Shown piece by piece: positions 31,799 to 41,874 of a stretch of 64,000 nucleotides of DNA. Positions within the stretch are counted from its first letter, which is position 1. Each line of letters begins with the position of its first letter. A program made the position numbers and the translations under genes. Source of the DNA: CAYWYR01 sp964462685 (GTDB taxonomy: Bacteria > Bacteroidota > Ignavibacteria > Kapaibacteriales > UBA2268); contig CAYWYR010000003.1 of the NCBI GenBank assembly GCA_964462685.1, positions 62,001 to 126,000 of the forward strand, read 5' to 3'. The notes beneath the pieces are model-generated. The model searched no databases. It saw only the letters and a program-made list of their open reading frames with translations, and had not been told where the DNA came from.

Positions 31799-34579
31799 TT
31801 ACCTCCCGAACCTTCTAGGCCTTTCACCGCCGCTGCTAGCGGTATTCCTGATACGGTAGTTGAAGTTCAGCATCACGTACTGCGATAGGGTATTGTTGGA
31901 CTCATCGGATATAAGGGTCTCCGTTATATTACGGTTGATGCTTTGGTTCTGCCCTAATATATCAAATACGTAAAGCGATATTTCCGCGGCATCCTTCTCC
32001 AGGAATTTATACCCGATAGACCCGTTCCAAATAGCGAATTGCTGATCGAATCCCTCTCCCAGACCGTCAAAAGCTGTATAACTTACATCAGATCTCAGTA
32101 CGAACCCATCCCAAAACAATAGGTTTATATTACCCGATAGAGAGTTTTTCCAGTAATCGTTTTCAGGTATAGCACCGGCCGTATTGGTTGTGATATTATA
32201 ACTGGGGGAGAAATTGAATGTAAAATCAACGTTCTCACTGATATTGGAAGACAGCCTTAAACCCACTCCTATATTGTCATTGTTATTAATATTATCAGCA
32301 CCGTTAATTATACTTGGATTCTCACTATGAGAGTAATTGAGAGATAGATTTGCGTTAGATTGCAAAAGCTCTATCTGTTTACTAAGCCCGCTGGATATAT
32401 TAACACTATAAGATTCTCCTAAGTTTCCATAAGTAAGGAACTGAGAGCCCGCACCCACATCCAAACCGTTCTCAATAGTCGTATCCCTGGCGAATACTCT
32501 AGTGATATTTCCGATAGTGTTCTCAGTAAAGCTCGCGTTTAGCTGAGTGAAGAAATTAAGATTGGTTTCAGTGTCGAAATAATTATAGTTGGCCCATAAG
32601 TAGTTGTTCATCTCCTGATCGAGCCGGCTATCGCCCTGCCTGATAGATAAAGGGTTACTATTATCTATCGCATCGTTCAACTGGTTGGCACTTGGCAGCC
32701 CGTTCCTTCTCCTACCAAATAATCTGATATTATTCTGACCCCAGTTATATCTGAAAAATACTCGTGGAGTGAAAGCTTCAAAAGTCCTTTCAAATTCGTT
32801 TGTTATTGGCAAGGTAAAACTATTGTCCATATCAATTCTTCTGTATTCACCAGTTATAGAGATAGTATAGTCTTTCTTTCCGTATCTGAATCCAGTCTCC
32901 CAACCGTATCTGTTATACTGCACATTCAGATCAGATGACTGGTTATTGATTACAGTGTTTCCATCTGCCGTTCTATCAAAAGTAACCTGCGATACTTCAG
33001 AGTTTTCTATCTCCGTGTTCGCTTCCATTGTAAGCAAAAAGTCATCCCAGAAAAGAGGCTCTGTATAATCGATTTCTATCTCATACTTTTGGGAGTTATT
33101 GTTTATATCCTGCCCTTGAATATCTTCTCGTAATATCAATTCTGGATTATTACCGAACTGGTTGATAAACTCATTATCCCCGTTGTTCTGGGTTGTCTCC
33201 ACCTGAACATCTGTTTGGATAGTTCTGCCGGGTTTATCAAACTTATGCTGAAGCAGAAGTGTACCGGAAAACCTCTGCGCACTGTTATCACTTATATTTT
33301 CATTAGACGTGAAATTATTAAGCTCGCTATCGAAATCATCGTAAAACCCGTCTTGGGAAAAATCAGTGTCCGAGCCTTGCCAGCTAAATCGCGGTATAAA
33401 TAGTATAGTGTTGGTAGTATCGATAGGGAATCTAAGTCTTCCGCTTATTCGGTGTTCTAAGTTATCATTAATAGATTGCTGATCGTTATCAAATTCATCC
33501 CCGTTAACATCAGGCCCTATATATTCGATATTCTGAATAGTCGTTCTGTCATTCTGCCTTAGAGAGCTAAGGTATGACATCGATATCTCAGAACCTTCGG
33601 TCCACTCATCGATATAGTTTACACCCCCGGAAAAGGTAGAAGTGATACCCTCGATACCACCTACCATGAATTCCGAAGTATTTGAATATCTGTATCTTCT
33701 TCTACCGCTACCGCCGTTGATCTGAGAAGCAGCAACACCCGAAAGATCTTCACTGGTAAAATTCACCCTATTGATATTATTCGCGTTACCGAGAAATGAA
33801 AGCCTTGTATCTCGGTTGAAATAATTTACCGCTGCGTTAGCCCCGAATCTATCGTCAGTTCCGTATCCAGCTCCCGCATTACCGAAAGAACCGCTCTTAT
33901 ATTCCTCCTTAAGCTTAAGATTGATAGTCTTTTCACTTTCCCCGTCATCTACACCGGTCAGCTCTGCGTTATCACTGTTTCTATCATACACCTGTACATT
34001 TTGGATAGCTTCGGCCGGGATATTCTTAAGGGCGGCGTTCGGGTCATTACCGAAAAACTCTTTTCCATCTACTAGAACCCTTTTAACTTCTTCCCCTTGG
34101 GCTTTCAGCCCAGTGCCGTCATTGCTTATCCCCGGTAGTTTGTTGACAAGATCGCCAGCGTCGGCATCCGGGTTCGTCTTGAATGCCTGAGCGTTGAACT
34201 GCACCGTATCACCTAATTGCTGCCCTGTAGCGGCCTGCCCCTCAACGGTTATAGCATCTGCCAAAGCGTCTATCTTGTTGAGTTTCAATAAACCTAAATC
34301 AGTATCATCTGGCAGATTGATTATCTTATCCGGGGATACATAACCTGGGCTTTTTACTGATAAAATAGCTTTGCCAGTGTACTCCGTTTCAAGATTGAAA
34401 GCACCGAGTTCATTAGCCGACCCTCCGACGATTACGGTACTATCGCTTGGGTTCAATAACCCGACCTTAGCATAAGGCAGTGGTTCATCACTGTCTATAT
34501 CTACCAGCTGGCCATTGATTGTTGATGCAAATGAGATAACGGGTATTGATATAAATAAAAAAAGAATTGCGGGGCGCAT
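31799..34579 (-). CDS. Outer-membrane beta-barrel protein with CarboxypepD_reg and TonB-plug-like domains
   Basis: The 926-residue protein has a signal peptide (AILFLFISIPVISFAS). An Ig-like carboxypeptidase regulatory domain follows (about 20-110, INGQLVDIDSDEPLPYAKVGLL). Next is a plug-type domain with TNPDADAGDLVNKLPGIS, VKRVLVDGKEFFGNDPNAAL and IPAEAIQNVQVYDRNSDNAEL, then a long series of amphipathic strands to the C-terminus. This plan is the OMP_b-brl_3 type of TonB receptor relative found in Bacteroidota. It ends RPRRFGR, not with the usual terminal aromatic residue. No transporter partner or SusD-like gene is adjacent, so the substrate is unknown. Confidence 0.85.
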   Translation of the reverse strand: MRPAILFLFISIPVISFASTINGQLVDIDSDEPLPYAKVGLLNPSDSTVIVGGSANELGAFNLETEYTGKAILSVKSPGYVSPDKIINLPDDTDLGLLKLNKIDALADAITVEGQAATGQQLGDTVQFNAQAFKTNPDADAGDLVNKLPGISNDGTGLKAQGEEVKRVLVDGKEFFGNDPNAALKNIPAEAIQNVQVYDRNSDNAELTGVDDGESEKTINLKLKEEYKSGSFGNAGAGYGTDDRFGANAAVNYFNRDTRLSFLGNANNINRVNFTSEDLSGVAASQINGGSGRRRYRYSNTSEFMVGGIEGITSTFSGGVNYIDEWTEGSEISMSYLSSLRQNDRTTIQNIEYIGPDVNGDEFDNDQQSINDNLEHRISGRLRFPIDTTNTILFIPRFSWQGSDTDFSQDGFYDDFDSELNNFTSNENISDNSAQRFSGTLLLQHKFDKPGRTIQTDVQVETTQNNGDNEFINQFGNNPELILREDIQGQDINNNSQKYEIEIDYTEPLFWDDFLLTMEANTEIENSEVSQVTFDRTADGNTVINNQSSDLNVQYNRYGWETGFRYGKKDYTISITGEYRRIDMDNSFTLPITNEFERTFEAFTPRVFFRYNWGQNNIRLFGRRRNGLPSANQLNDAIDNSNPLSIRQGDSRLDQEMNNYLWANYNYFDTETNLNFFTQLNASFTENTIGNITRVFARDTTIENGLDVGAGSQFLTYGNLGESYSVNISSGLSKQIELLQSNANLSLNYSHSENPSIINGADNINNNDNIGVGLRLSSNISENVDFTFNFSPSYNITTNTAGAIPENDYWKNSLSGNINLLFWDGFVLRSDVSYTAFDGLGEGFDQQFAIWNGSIGYKFLEKDAAEISLYVFDILGQNQSINRNITETLISDESNNTLSQYVMLNFNYRIRNTASSGGERPRRFGR

Positions 34580-34693
34580 GATTTAATAATTAGGATTTGA
34601 AAAACATAATGACGTGTATGGGTAACTAATGTTAGAAACAAATAAGTTTCATTATTAGTCGTAAAGTAGATTAAAAAGATATACTGAACTACT

Positions 34694-35815
34694 ATGATCA
34701 AAACCGCGATAAATAAACTTGAAGATTCTTTTGATATCACAAAAAGCTTTATCGGTAAAAGATTTTTTGAACCCGTTAATGTAATTATCCAATGCTATAA
34801 TGGATACGGTGATGAGCACTCTTTCAGATTGAGGGGCAGAGTGTTAGAAGCAGAACGCCACTTAGAAAACCCTGATAACGCCCATGACACAACCGCTATA
34901 GCTAAAAACTTTTGGTACATGCTAAAAAGATTCGAAAGCGATGAAGTGCCTGGAGTTATCGTAAATATTGATATTAACAACAGGACATATACTACCAAAA
35001 CCGATAAAGAAGGGTTTTTCTATTTTGAGATAAACGAAAAGTTGGATAAAGGGTGGAATGAACTACTCGTATATTCAGATGGCAAACAATACAGGCTTGA
35101 CGTCAGCAAAATCGAATCTAAAGGTTATGTACACATTGCCGATCCTAAAGCGGATTTCATGGTTATTTCAGATATCGATGATACCATAATGAAATCATAT
35201 ATCCCGACACCTCTGAAGATGCTGAAGGAACTTATCACAAACGGAGCAAGAAACCGAGCGGCTTTTGAAGGTACTGGAGAGTTCTTTCAAGCTTTGGCAA
35301 ACTGTAATGACCTACCGGTAAGGCCACTTTTTTTTGTTAGCGGCAGCCCTTGGAATATTTATGATGTCCTGGAAGAATTTATAGAGTACAATGATTTCCC
35401 TAAAGCACCTTTGTTTCTAAAAGACCTCGGTATAACCGATTCTTATATTTTTGCCCCTGTGACAAAAAATCATAAATTAAGATACATTTCCGAACTCATG
35501 GAATTTTTCAATACTACTGATGTGATATTGATAGGGGACAGTGGACAGGAAGATGCGGAAATCTATACAGAGGCTATTAGAAAATACCCTTCCCGGATAA
35601 AAACAGTTTACATACGAGATGTTATCGAAGGCCAGAAGTCTGCACAATTTGAAAAACTGCTTCTGGAGATAAATGATATGGACTCCGAGCTGGTTGTATT
35701 TGAAAAAACAAATGAAGCTGCAAAGCACGCACTCGAAAAAGGATACATCGATAAATCAGGAAAAACTAAAATCGAAAAAATTCCTGAACAGGTCAAAAAA
35801 ACTACTGCGGTCTGA
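34694..35815 (+). CDS. App1-type (DUF2183) phosphatase
   Basis: The 373-residue protein has an N-terminal domain of about 155 residues with a beta-rich region (GVIVNIDINNRTYTTKTDKEGFFYFEI). The HAD-like catalytic domain opens with the DxDDT motif in VISDIDDTIMKS (Asp at 160), followed by LFFVSGSPWNIYD, the Lys of KNHKLRYI and VILIGDSGQEDAEIY. In yeast the App1 catalytic domain dephosphorylates phosphatidate; bacterial relatives are poorly studied. No signal peptide, so probably cytoplasmic or peripheral to the membrane. It stands alone, and its last 14 bp overlap the end of the converging membrane protein gene. Confidence 0.85.
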   Translation: MIKTAINKLEDSFDITKSFIGKRFFEPVNVIIQCYNGYGDEHSFRLRGRVLEAERHLENPDNAHDTTAIAKNFWYMLKRFESDEVPGVIVNIDINNRTYTTKTDKEGFFYFEINEKLDKGWNELLVYSDGKQYRLDVSKIESKGYVHIADPKADFMVISDIDDTIMKSYIPTPLKMLKELITNGARNRAAFEGTGEFFQALANCNDLPVRPLFFVSGSPWNIYDVLEEFIEYNDFPKAPLFLKDLGITDSYIFAPVTKNHKLRYISELMEFFNTTDVILIGDSGQEDAEIYTEAIRKYPSRIKTVYIRDVIEGQKSAQFEKLLLEINDMDSELVVFEKTNEAAKHALEKGYIDKSGKTKIEKIPEQVKKTTAV

Positions 35816-37391
35816 AAATAACATCGAAGTTTACTTTATCAGGGAAGTTATTCCGGTACTTTATAAGATCACTATACAGTAATCTTGCTCGGCTGGAATC
35901 AACTGCTGAAAAATACACTCTTTGGCTCGCTGCTACAGTTGTTTTCCCAGAATCCCATACTGCTACATCTACCCAACCTTCAAAATACTCTGAAAATATT
36001 TCTTTGTAGTATATAGCATATTCCGGCTTTAAAGAATCTATAATACCCGGCATATACTCAGAAGCTTGTAGATGTTTGAACTTAGTCAACTCGTAATTTG
36101 CCAGACCCCAAATATCCAACAATTTAGGATCTGCGTAATATGCTATCGCTCCAATATCATTTATTCCCAAAGGCGATTTATCAAAAAGATTACTGTAGCT
36201 TACATAGTCAGCTATACTGATATGTTGATAGTATATGTCACTCTGTGCGTTCTTATGTATTTTAAATGTATAAGCGTTTCTATGTAGCAATGGCATTATA
36301 AATAAGATAGCGACAGTTGCAACTACTAATGAATCTTTGGTACTTTTCAAGTTTAGATTGTTCAGCAAAAACCTTAGTAGAGGGAAAAGACAAAGCCCAG
36401 CGATAAAAAGCGTATAATTTTCATAGCGATATAACCAATTTACCTGAGCAAATAAATGATGCAGTATCCCAATAGTAATCGGGAATACAAACAGCTTTAT
36501 AAAATCAAAATCAGATTTTTTTTCGTTTTTGAAAAAACCGAATTGAATGAGAAGTATCAATGCGAATATTGCGAAAAGTGACTCATTCATGTATATGTTT
36601 TTCATAAATGAACCAATATGAAGGTATAAAGTATGTATTACACTACTGCCGGAATGTCCTTTCATCAAAAGTGAATTCGGGAAAAATCCCGAACCATTTA
36701 CAATAGAGAAGAATCCATAGACTATCACGGGCAAAAAAGCCCAGAAAGACAGTGTTATTATTGGTTTGAAACGCTTGCATAAAAGCAGTACGAAACATAA
36801 CCCTGCCACTATGAAAATACTTTCGAACCTAGTTGATACCGCCAGTATAATTAAACCAGGCAAAATCCAGTCAACTGACCATTTACTTTCATAAGTATTA
36901 CCTAGATAAAAATCCTTTTTGAATATCCTATCAACAAGCAACAGAACTGTAAACAACTGTAAGGCATGTTCCATCCCCATAGCTGTAAGATTAAACAGAA
37001 GCGACCCCAGAACAGCTATCACAGTTGATATTCCGAGATATCTATCGTTTTTGGACCAATAACTGAATACATTTAGATAAACTATAGTAGCAAAAGCTAT
37101 AACAGCATTAAAATATAAGGGTATGGTAGTGTCATTGCCAAAAATAGATATGAGCAATGCTAGTAAAATTGTAAAAAGCGGGGAAGAGGAAGTACTACTG
37201 AATTCATGGGAAGTAATTCCCCAGACACCATCAAACGCAAGGTTTTTAGCAATAGATAAATGTATGAAAGTATCATCCAAAGGATAAGCGAAAACCTCAG
37301 TATCAAAACGAAAGCCGGATTGAACCAAAAAGGCAAATCCGGCTATTGTCATCAAAAGATTTATCGTTAGATAAAGATATTTGTTATCCAT
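35802..37391 (-). CDS. Polytopic membrane protein, glycosyltransferase (GT-C/ArnT-like) layout
   Basis: The 529-residue protein has about 10-12 hydrophobic helices in its first 385 residues and a soluble C-terminal part of about 130 residues (ISIADYVSYSNLFDKSPLGINDIGAIAYYADP). The first periplasmic loop carries PLDDTFIHLSIAKNLAFDG, resembling the acidic Asp motif of GT-C glycosyltransferases that use lipid-linked sugars. That suggests addition of a sugar to lipid or protein outside the inner membrane; acceptor unknown. Its ATG shares one base with the TAA of the NYN-domain gene (TAATG), so the two are coupled. Confidence 0.65.
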   Translation of the reverse strand: MDNKYLYLTINLLMTIAGFAFLVQSGFRFDTEVFAYPLDDTFIHLSIAKNLAFDGVWGITSHEFSSTSSSPLFTILLALLISIFGNDTTIPLYFNAVIAFATIVYLNVFSYWSKNDRYLGISTVIAVLGSLLFNLTAMGMEHALQLFTVLLLVDRIFKKDFYLGNTYESKWSVDWILPGLIILAVSTRFESIFIVAGLCFVLLLCKRFKPIITLSFWAFLPVIVYGFFSIVNGSGFFPNSLLMKGHSGSSVIHTLYLHIGSFMKNIYMNESLFAIFALILLIQFGFFKNEKKSDFDFIKLFVFPITIGILHHLFAQVNWLYRYENYTLFIAGLCLFPLLRFLLNNLNLKSTKDSLVVATVAILFIMPLLHRNAYTFKIHKNAQSDIYYQHISIADYVSYSNLFDKSPLGINDIGAIAYYADPKLLDIWGLANYELTKFKHLQASEYMPGIIDSLKPEYAIYYKEIFSEYFEGWVDVAVWDSGKTTVAASQRVYFSAVDSSRARLLYSDLIKYRNNFPDKVNFDVIFRPQ

Positions 37392-38422
37392 TATGCGAGT
37401 TCTACATCTGTTGCTACGTCCTCACCTTCATCGTTCTGGGTTATCTTAAAGTAAACCTTATCTCCAGGCTGCAACTCGTTAAAGTCAACGTTGAGTACAT
37501 CCTGAAAATGGAAGAAAAGGTTATTCGGTGGGAATTTTATAAATCCATAACCGTTCTTTATTGAAAGAACTGACCCTGTTTCAACGCCGTTACCTACATT
37601 ATTATCATCATAAGAATCATCATAAGGTTCGTTGTTGTCAAACTCTTCCTTAGCGGTATTACGAATGTTTTTGGTACGGATGCCTCTGCTTTCCTTTTCA
37701 GAACTTCGATAGTTATCACGTGTAAAACCCGAGCCATAGCTACTGTTATAGTCAGCGCTGTTTTTCATCACGAAGAGATTATTGATCAGTGAGTCATCTT
37801 TATTCATTCTGTTGTTAATCACCTCATGCATAGCAATAGGAATCGTAGCCAGATCAAGCATTTCCTGAGATGTTCGGGTTACCTTCTCATTTCCGAAGTC
37901 ATCGGTATATTCAAAATCCCAAGCCAGAAGCATTACTTTTGTACCTAAGGCATTCAGCTTCCTGATCAAAGGGACGTAATCGCCGTCTGAGGCAATCAAA
38001 CAGATGAAGTCATACTTCTTGTAGAAAGCCTGTTCAAATGCTTCCAAAGCAAGCCATACATCCATTCCTTTTTCGTACTTCACACTTCCTATATGCCTGA
38101 TTGGCAGGTAATGGGTTGTTACCCCCTCGGAGCTGAGAACGTCATCGAATACTCTATCATAATATAGCTGATTACCCTTCTGGTTAGCTTCGGATGCCGC
38201 TAATCGCCCCCTGAAATAATGGGCGTCAACTATTTGTGCCATACGCGTATTTGAGCGGTTGCCAACTGATTCCGCTGCTTTTGAGCGGATAAAATCATGC
38301 AGACCTTTTATACTAAGCCGGCTTTTACGTTCATGAAAGTAATTGTAATAATTACTGATATGATAAAGAAAGTTTCCGTCGTAAAATACCCCTATCTTAA
38401 GGAGTTGGTTTGTGTTGTCCAT
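37391..38422 (-). CDS. NYN-domain (LabA/DUF88) nuclease-like protein fused to a cold-shock domain
   Basis: The 343-residue cytoplasmic protein has a PIN-like NYN domain (about residues 8-215). GVFYDGNFLY supplies the first Asp, KGMDVWLALEA the second, and FICLIASDGDYVPLIRKL the SDGDY motif; all metal-binding acidic positions are present. A disordered linker (about 225-280, Ser/Asn/Asp/Arg-rich) leads to a cold-shock OB fold (about 283-343: GSVLSIKNGYGFIKF, LFFHFQDV, GDKVYFKI) with the RNP-like aromatics. NYN proteins cut RNA and cold-shock domains bind single strands, so an RNA-targeted nuclease is likely. Coupled (TAATG) to the membrane glycosyltransferase-like gene. Confidence 0.85.
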   Translation of the reverse strand: MDNTNQLLKIGVFYDGNFLYHISNYYNYFHERKSRLSIKGLHDFIRSKAAESVGNRSNTRMAQIVDAHYFRGRLAASEANQKGNQLYYDRVFDDVLSSEGVTTHYLPIRHIGSVKYEKGMDVWLALEAFEQAFYKKYDFICLIASDGDYVPLIRKLNALGTKVMLLAWDFEYTDDFGNEKVTRTSQEMLDLATIPIAMHEVINNRMNKDDSLINNLFVMKNSADYNSSYGSGFTRDNYRSSEKESRGIRTKNIRNTAKEEFDNNEPYDDSYDDNNVGNGVETGSVLSIKNGYGFIKFPPNNLFFHFQDVLNVDFNELQPGDKVYFKITQNDEGEDVATDVELA

Positions 38423-38480
38423 TCTGTATTATCTTATATAGAATTAAGAAAAATATAATAGTATGCCTAATCGAAGACTA

Positions 38481-38511
38481 CAAATATAATGATCAGAGAC
38501 AAAATCTTAAA
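38481..38511 (-). promoter_or_regulatory. Candidate Bacteroidota-type promoter for the NYN gene
   Basis: On the minus strand TTTA (38511-38508), a 19-nt spacer and TATATTTG (38488-38481) match -33 TTTG (3 of 4) and -7 TAnnTTTG. The -7 box is 58 bp before the ATG, just past the trpS stop side of the 94-bp gap. Confidence 0.5.
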
Positions 38512-38516
38512 CTTAT

Positions 38517-39518
38517 CTACAGCTGAACGAAGCCAACTTTTTTATATACTTTAGATAGAGTCTTTCTTGCCTTGATATTTGCTTTTTCTCTTCCGGCTTT
38601 CAAAATCTCTTTGATAGCGTTCTTATCTTCCCTTACAGTCAAATATCTCTCTCTGATAGGCGATATGTATTCCGCCATCTTATCACCCACCTCCGCTTTG
38701 AAATCCCCGTAACCTGCTCCCTCAAACTTACTTTCGATTTCCTTTACGGACAAACCGGTGGCTACCTGATAGAAAGTAATAAGGTTTGATATTCCTTCCT
38801 TACCCTCATCATCGGAAAACCTTACGGACTGGTCATTATCAGTTACAGCCCTCCTAATTTTACGCTTTATAGCAGCGTCATCATCATCCAGGAAAATCGT
38901 GGCGTTCTCGTTAGGATCGGATTTCGACATTTTTACCTTCGGATCCTGAAGGCTCATTATCTTAGCCCCGATCATTGGGATAAAAGGCTCAGGTATGGTA
39001 AAGGTAGGGCTATAATTGTGGTTGAATCTCTGTGCTAGATTTCTGGTCAGCTCCAGATGTTGTTTCTGATCTTGCCCTACAGGTACTGCATCAGCTTGAT
39101 AGAGCAAAATATCACAAGCCATGAGAATAGGATATGTGAACAGTCCTACGTTCACGTTTGCTTCATTTTTAGCGGACTTATCCTTAAACTGAGTCATGCG
39201 CTGGCATTCGCCCATACCCGTATAAGTGCTGAGTACCCATGCAAGCTCCGCATGTGCTGGTACATGGCTTTGAACGAATATTGTTGACTTTTCAGGATCA
39301 AGGCCGCAAGCAATAAATGAAGCTGCGGTATCGATAGTCCTTTGTCTTAAGTCCTTAGGCTCTTGTTTAACTGTGATAGCGTGCAGATCAGCTATCATAA
39401 AGTAAGCGTCATAATCTCTCTGCATCTCCACCCAGTTTTTCAGGGCACCCGTCAGATGCCCCAAAGTCAATTTACCGGATGGAGTTACACCGGATAGTAT
39501 TGTGTTTGTCTTTTCCAT
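38517..39518 (-). CDS. trpS: Tryptophan--tRNA ligase
   Basis: This 333-residue class Ic synthetase has GVTPSGKLTLGHLTGALKNW (HIGH-type GHL), the Trp-pocket region DLHAITV and MACDILLYQADAVPVGQDQKQHLELTRN, and the KMSKSDPN loop (KVKMSKSDPNENATI). Full length. It starts 33 nt after the POT transporter gene on the same strand and may be read with it. A promoter-like element for the next gene lies just after its stop. Confidence 0.97.
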   Translation of the reverse strand: MEKTNTILSGVTPSGKLTLGHLTGALKNWVEMQRDYDAYFMIADLHAITVKQEPKDLRQRTIDTAASFIACGLDPEKSTIFVQSHVPAHAELAWVLSTYTGMGECQRMTQFKDKSAKNEANVNVGLFTYPILMACDILLYQADAVPVGQDQKQHLELTRNLAQRFNHNYSPTFTIPEPFIPMIGAKIMSLQDPKVKMSKSDPNENATIFLDDDDAAIKRKIRRAVTDNDQSVRFSDDEGKEGISNLITFYQVATGLSVKEIESKFEGAGYGDFKAEVGDKMAEYISPIRERYLTVREDKNAIKEILKAGREKANIKARKTLSKVYKKVGFVQL

Positions 39519-39551
39519 ATTTGAAACTCTATATCAAAAGATTTTTAATTA

Positions 39552-41678
39552 TCAATTGATACCGTGCATCCATTTTTTGATGAGCGGAGTAAGTAATAGC
39601 AGAATACCACCGGCTATCAAACTTGATATGAATATCACATTGAATACCGAAGCATATATTTCTTGAGTTCGGAATGCAGTCATAAACGGGCTCAACGTTT
39701 TCGACTGCTTAACATAGCCCTGCATATTACCAGATGGGTCTATTTCCATACTTACGATATCGCCATCAGTATCGTAGCCTATTTCATTCGCGTTTATAAC
39801 AAGCTCTGCCTCACCGAGAAACTTACTGAAGAACTCTCTTTCAGGCATATTATAAACTATTTCCTGTGATACAGCTCTAGGTCCGGTATTATTAGGATTA
39901 CCTACATTCATAATAAGTTCTACATCCTGACAGAAATCATCGTCCTCTTTACCACACATCGTGTACCTGAGGGTATCCATATAAGTACCGCTACCTGCTT
40001 TATAGGTAAGCATTTCACCAGAAACCAATGCTTCTCCAGATATTCCTTCGTCAATACCTGAAACCTCCAAATCCGTCATCTCCCTGGTAGGGTCGATAAA
40101 AGCGACTCTAAGGTCGATCTCATATTCTTCACCAGCTGAAAGCCTTTTATACTCACGGTAGGTACTGAGGTCATACTCATACTCGCTGCCCATCTCTTTA
40201 TCAGAACCAACATTGATTATGATATTGATTGGGTCGCCTTTATAAGTTGCTTCATCCTCGGAGTTATCCACAAGAACCGCTCTGATAGTGTCGGTACCTG
40301 TCATTCCTATCTTAGATTCATATACCAATGAAGGAACCATATACTTCGTAGTAGAAGTCATTGTAGCTATCACACCGCCAAAGTGGTGGGCCATTGCTGA
40401 AGAAAGAAACCATGCACCCATAACCATTGCGACTATTTTCCTAGGCGATAGTTTTGTTACCATCGAAAGCCCGACAGGAGATAGGAAGAGTTCGCCAGTG
40501 GTATGGAGCAAATAAGCGAGTAGTAAGAAGATCAACGGCACCATACCTGCTTCAGATGACTGAACGCCGAGTACTAACATAGCAAACCCAGCACCTAACT
40601 GAATGATACCAAGAGCAAATTTAACGGGTGTTGAGGGTTCTTTTCCGCTTTTCTGAAGTTTGAGCCATAACGCTGATACTAATGGTGCGAGCAGTACTAT
40701 AAACGCAGGGTTTACAGACTGGAATACTGATGCCGGAATCTGGAAGTCCCCGATAAACCTATCTACATTCAGTGCTGTGAATAATGTAATCGATGAACCT
40801 GCCTGCTCAAAGAAAGCCCAGAAAACAGTCGAGAACACCAATAATATCAATATCACAAATATCCTGTCCCTTGCCACTGGATCACTTTTGACCGCTGTAT
40901 AGATCAAGAATATCAATATACCAAGCGCAAACGGTGTAAGTACTACATCCATAGCTCCGTAATTATAAACAAGCAATCCGAACATAGGTACGATAAGGAA
41001 AGACAAGATATAAACCCACCACTCGGTCGATAGACCAGCAGTTTTTTTCTTGAGTCTTTCGGGATTCGGGGGAGTACCGTTATCAGCTCCGAGTTGCTTT
41101 TGGCCGTATAAGAAAGTTACAAGACCAACCAGCATACCAACACCTGCTAGTCCAAATCCATAATGCCAACCAAATCCTTCACCTATAACGCCGCAGACAA
41201 GTGGAGCCAGGAACGCACCGAGATTTATACCCATATAGAATATGGTAAATCCAGCGTCTCTCCTGTTATCTCCTTCCTCATAAAGGCCACCGACCATTGA
41301 TGATATATTCGGTTTGAAAAATCCATTACCTATGATAAGAAATGCCAGTGCCCCGAAAAAGAAGAAATCAGTCTCGATGGCCATCAAAAAGTGGCCAATC
41401 GACATGAGTATAGCACCGAGGGTTACCGATTTTCTATAACCTAAAATATTATCGGCAATCAAACCTCCGAGAAAAGGAGTAGCATATACGAGAGCTCCGT
41501 AAGCCGCATATACGCCAAAACCCATTTCATCTGAATAGAGTAGTTGCCTTGTCATATATAATATGAGAAGAGCTCTCATACCATAAAAGGAAAAACGTTC
41601 CCACATTTCTGTAAAGAACAACATATAAAGGCCATTTGGATGCCCTTTCTGTGGCGCAACCGATGCTGTATCGGACAT
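39552..41678 (-). CDS. Proton-coupled peptide transporter (POT/PTR family) with large soluble insert
   Basis: The 708-residue MFS transporter takes up di- and tripeptides with protons. It has the ExxER motif in FFTEMWERFSFYG (Glu24, Glu27, Arg28), PTR2 signature GGLIADNILGYRKSVTLG (about 71-88), signature 2 TIFYMGINLGAFLAPL (145-160) and GELFLSPVGLS (395-405). Unlike the usual 460-520-residue bacterial POTs, it has a beta-rich, polar insert of about 220 residues (about 446-670) before the last helix (VIFISSLIAGGILLLL). A good GGAGGA ribosome site precedes the ATG, and TTGACA-N18-TATCTT (41726-41697) resembles a sigma-70 promoter. Confidence 0.9.
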   Translation of the reverse strand: MSDTASVAPQKGHPNGLYMLFFTEMWERFSFYGMRALLILYMTRQLLYSDEMGFGVYAAYGALVYATPFLGGLIADNILGYRKSVTLGAILMSIGHFLMAIETDFFFFGALAFLIIGNGFFKPNISSMVGGLYEEGDNRRDAGFTIFYMGINLGAFLAPLVCGVIGEGFGWHYGFGLAGVGMLVGLVTFLYGQKQLGADNGTPPNPERLKKKTAGLSTEWWVYILSFLIVPMFGLLVYNYGAMDVVLTPFALGILIFLIYTAVKSDPVARDRIFVILILLVFSTVFWAFFEQAGSSITLFTALNVDRFIGDFQIPASVFQSVNPAFIVLLAPLVSALWLKLQKSGKEPSTPVKFALGIIQLGAGFAMLVLGVQSSEAGMVPLIFLLLAYLLHTTGELFLSPVGLSMVTKLSPRKIVAMVMGAWFLSSAMAHHFGGVIATMTSTTKYMVPSLVYESKIGMTGTDTIRAVLVDNSEDEATYKGDPINIIINVGSDKEMGSEYEYDLSTYREYKRLSAGEEYEIDLRVAFIDPTREMTDLEVSGIDEGISGEALVSGEMLTYKAGSGTYMDTLRYTMCGKEDDDFCQDVELIMNVGNPNNTGPRAVSQEIVYNMPEREFFSKFLGEAELVINANEIGYDTDGDIVSMEIDPSGNMQGYVKQSKTLSPFMTAFRTQEIYASVFNVIFISSLIAGGILLLLTPLIKKWMHGIN

Positions 41679-41874
41679 GTACCATCCTCCAGTGCTAAGA
41701 TAATTTGTTATCTAATCAATTGTCAAGCTATCAATATAATTAAATGCCCTGATGTAGCAAGTAACAAGTAAAAGAAAAAGTTCTCATTTTGCGTCCTTTA
41801 TAAATATCACGTTACTTAAAACCAAACACACCTGAATAAAATATAATTAATAAATATAAAGGAGTTTCATTCAA

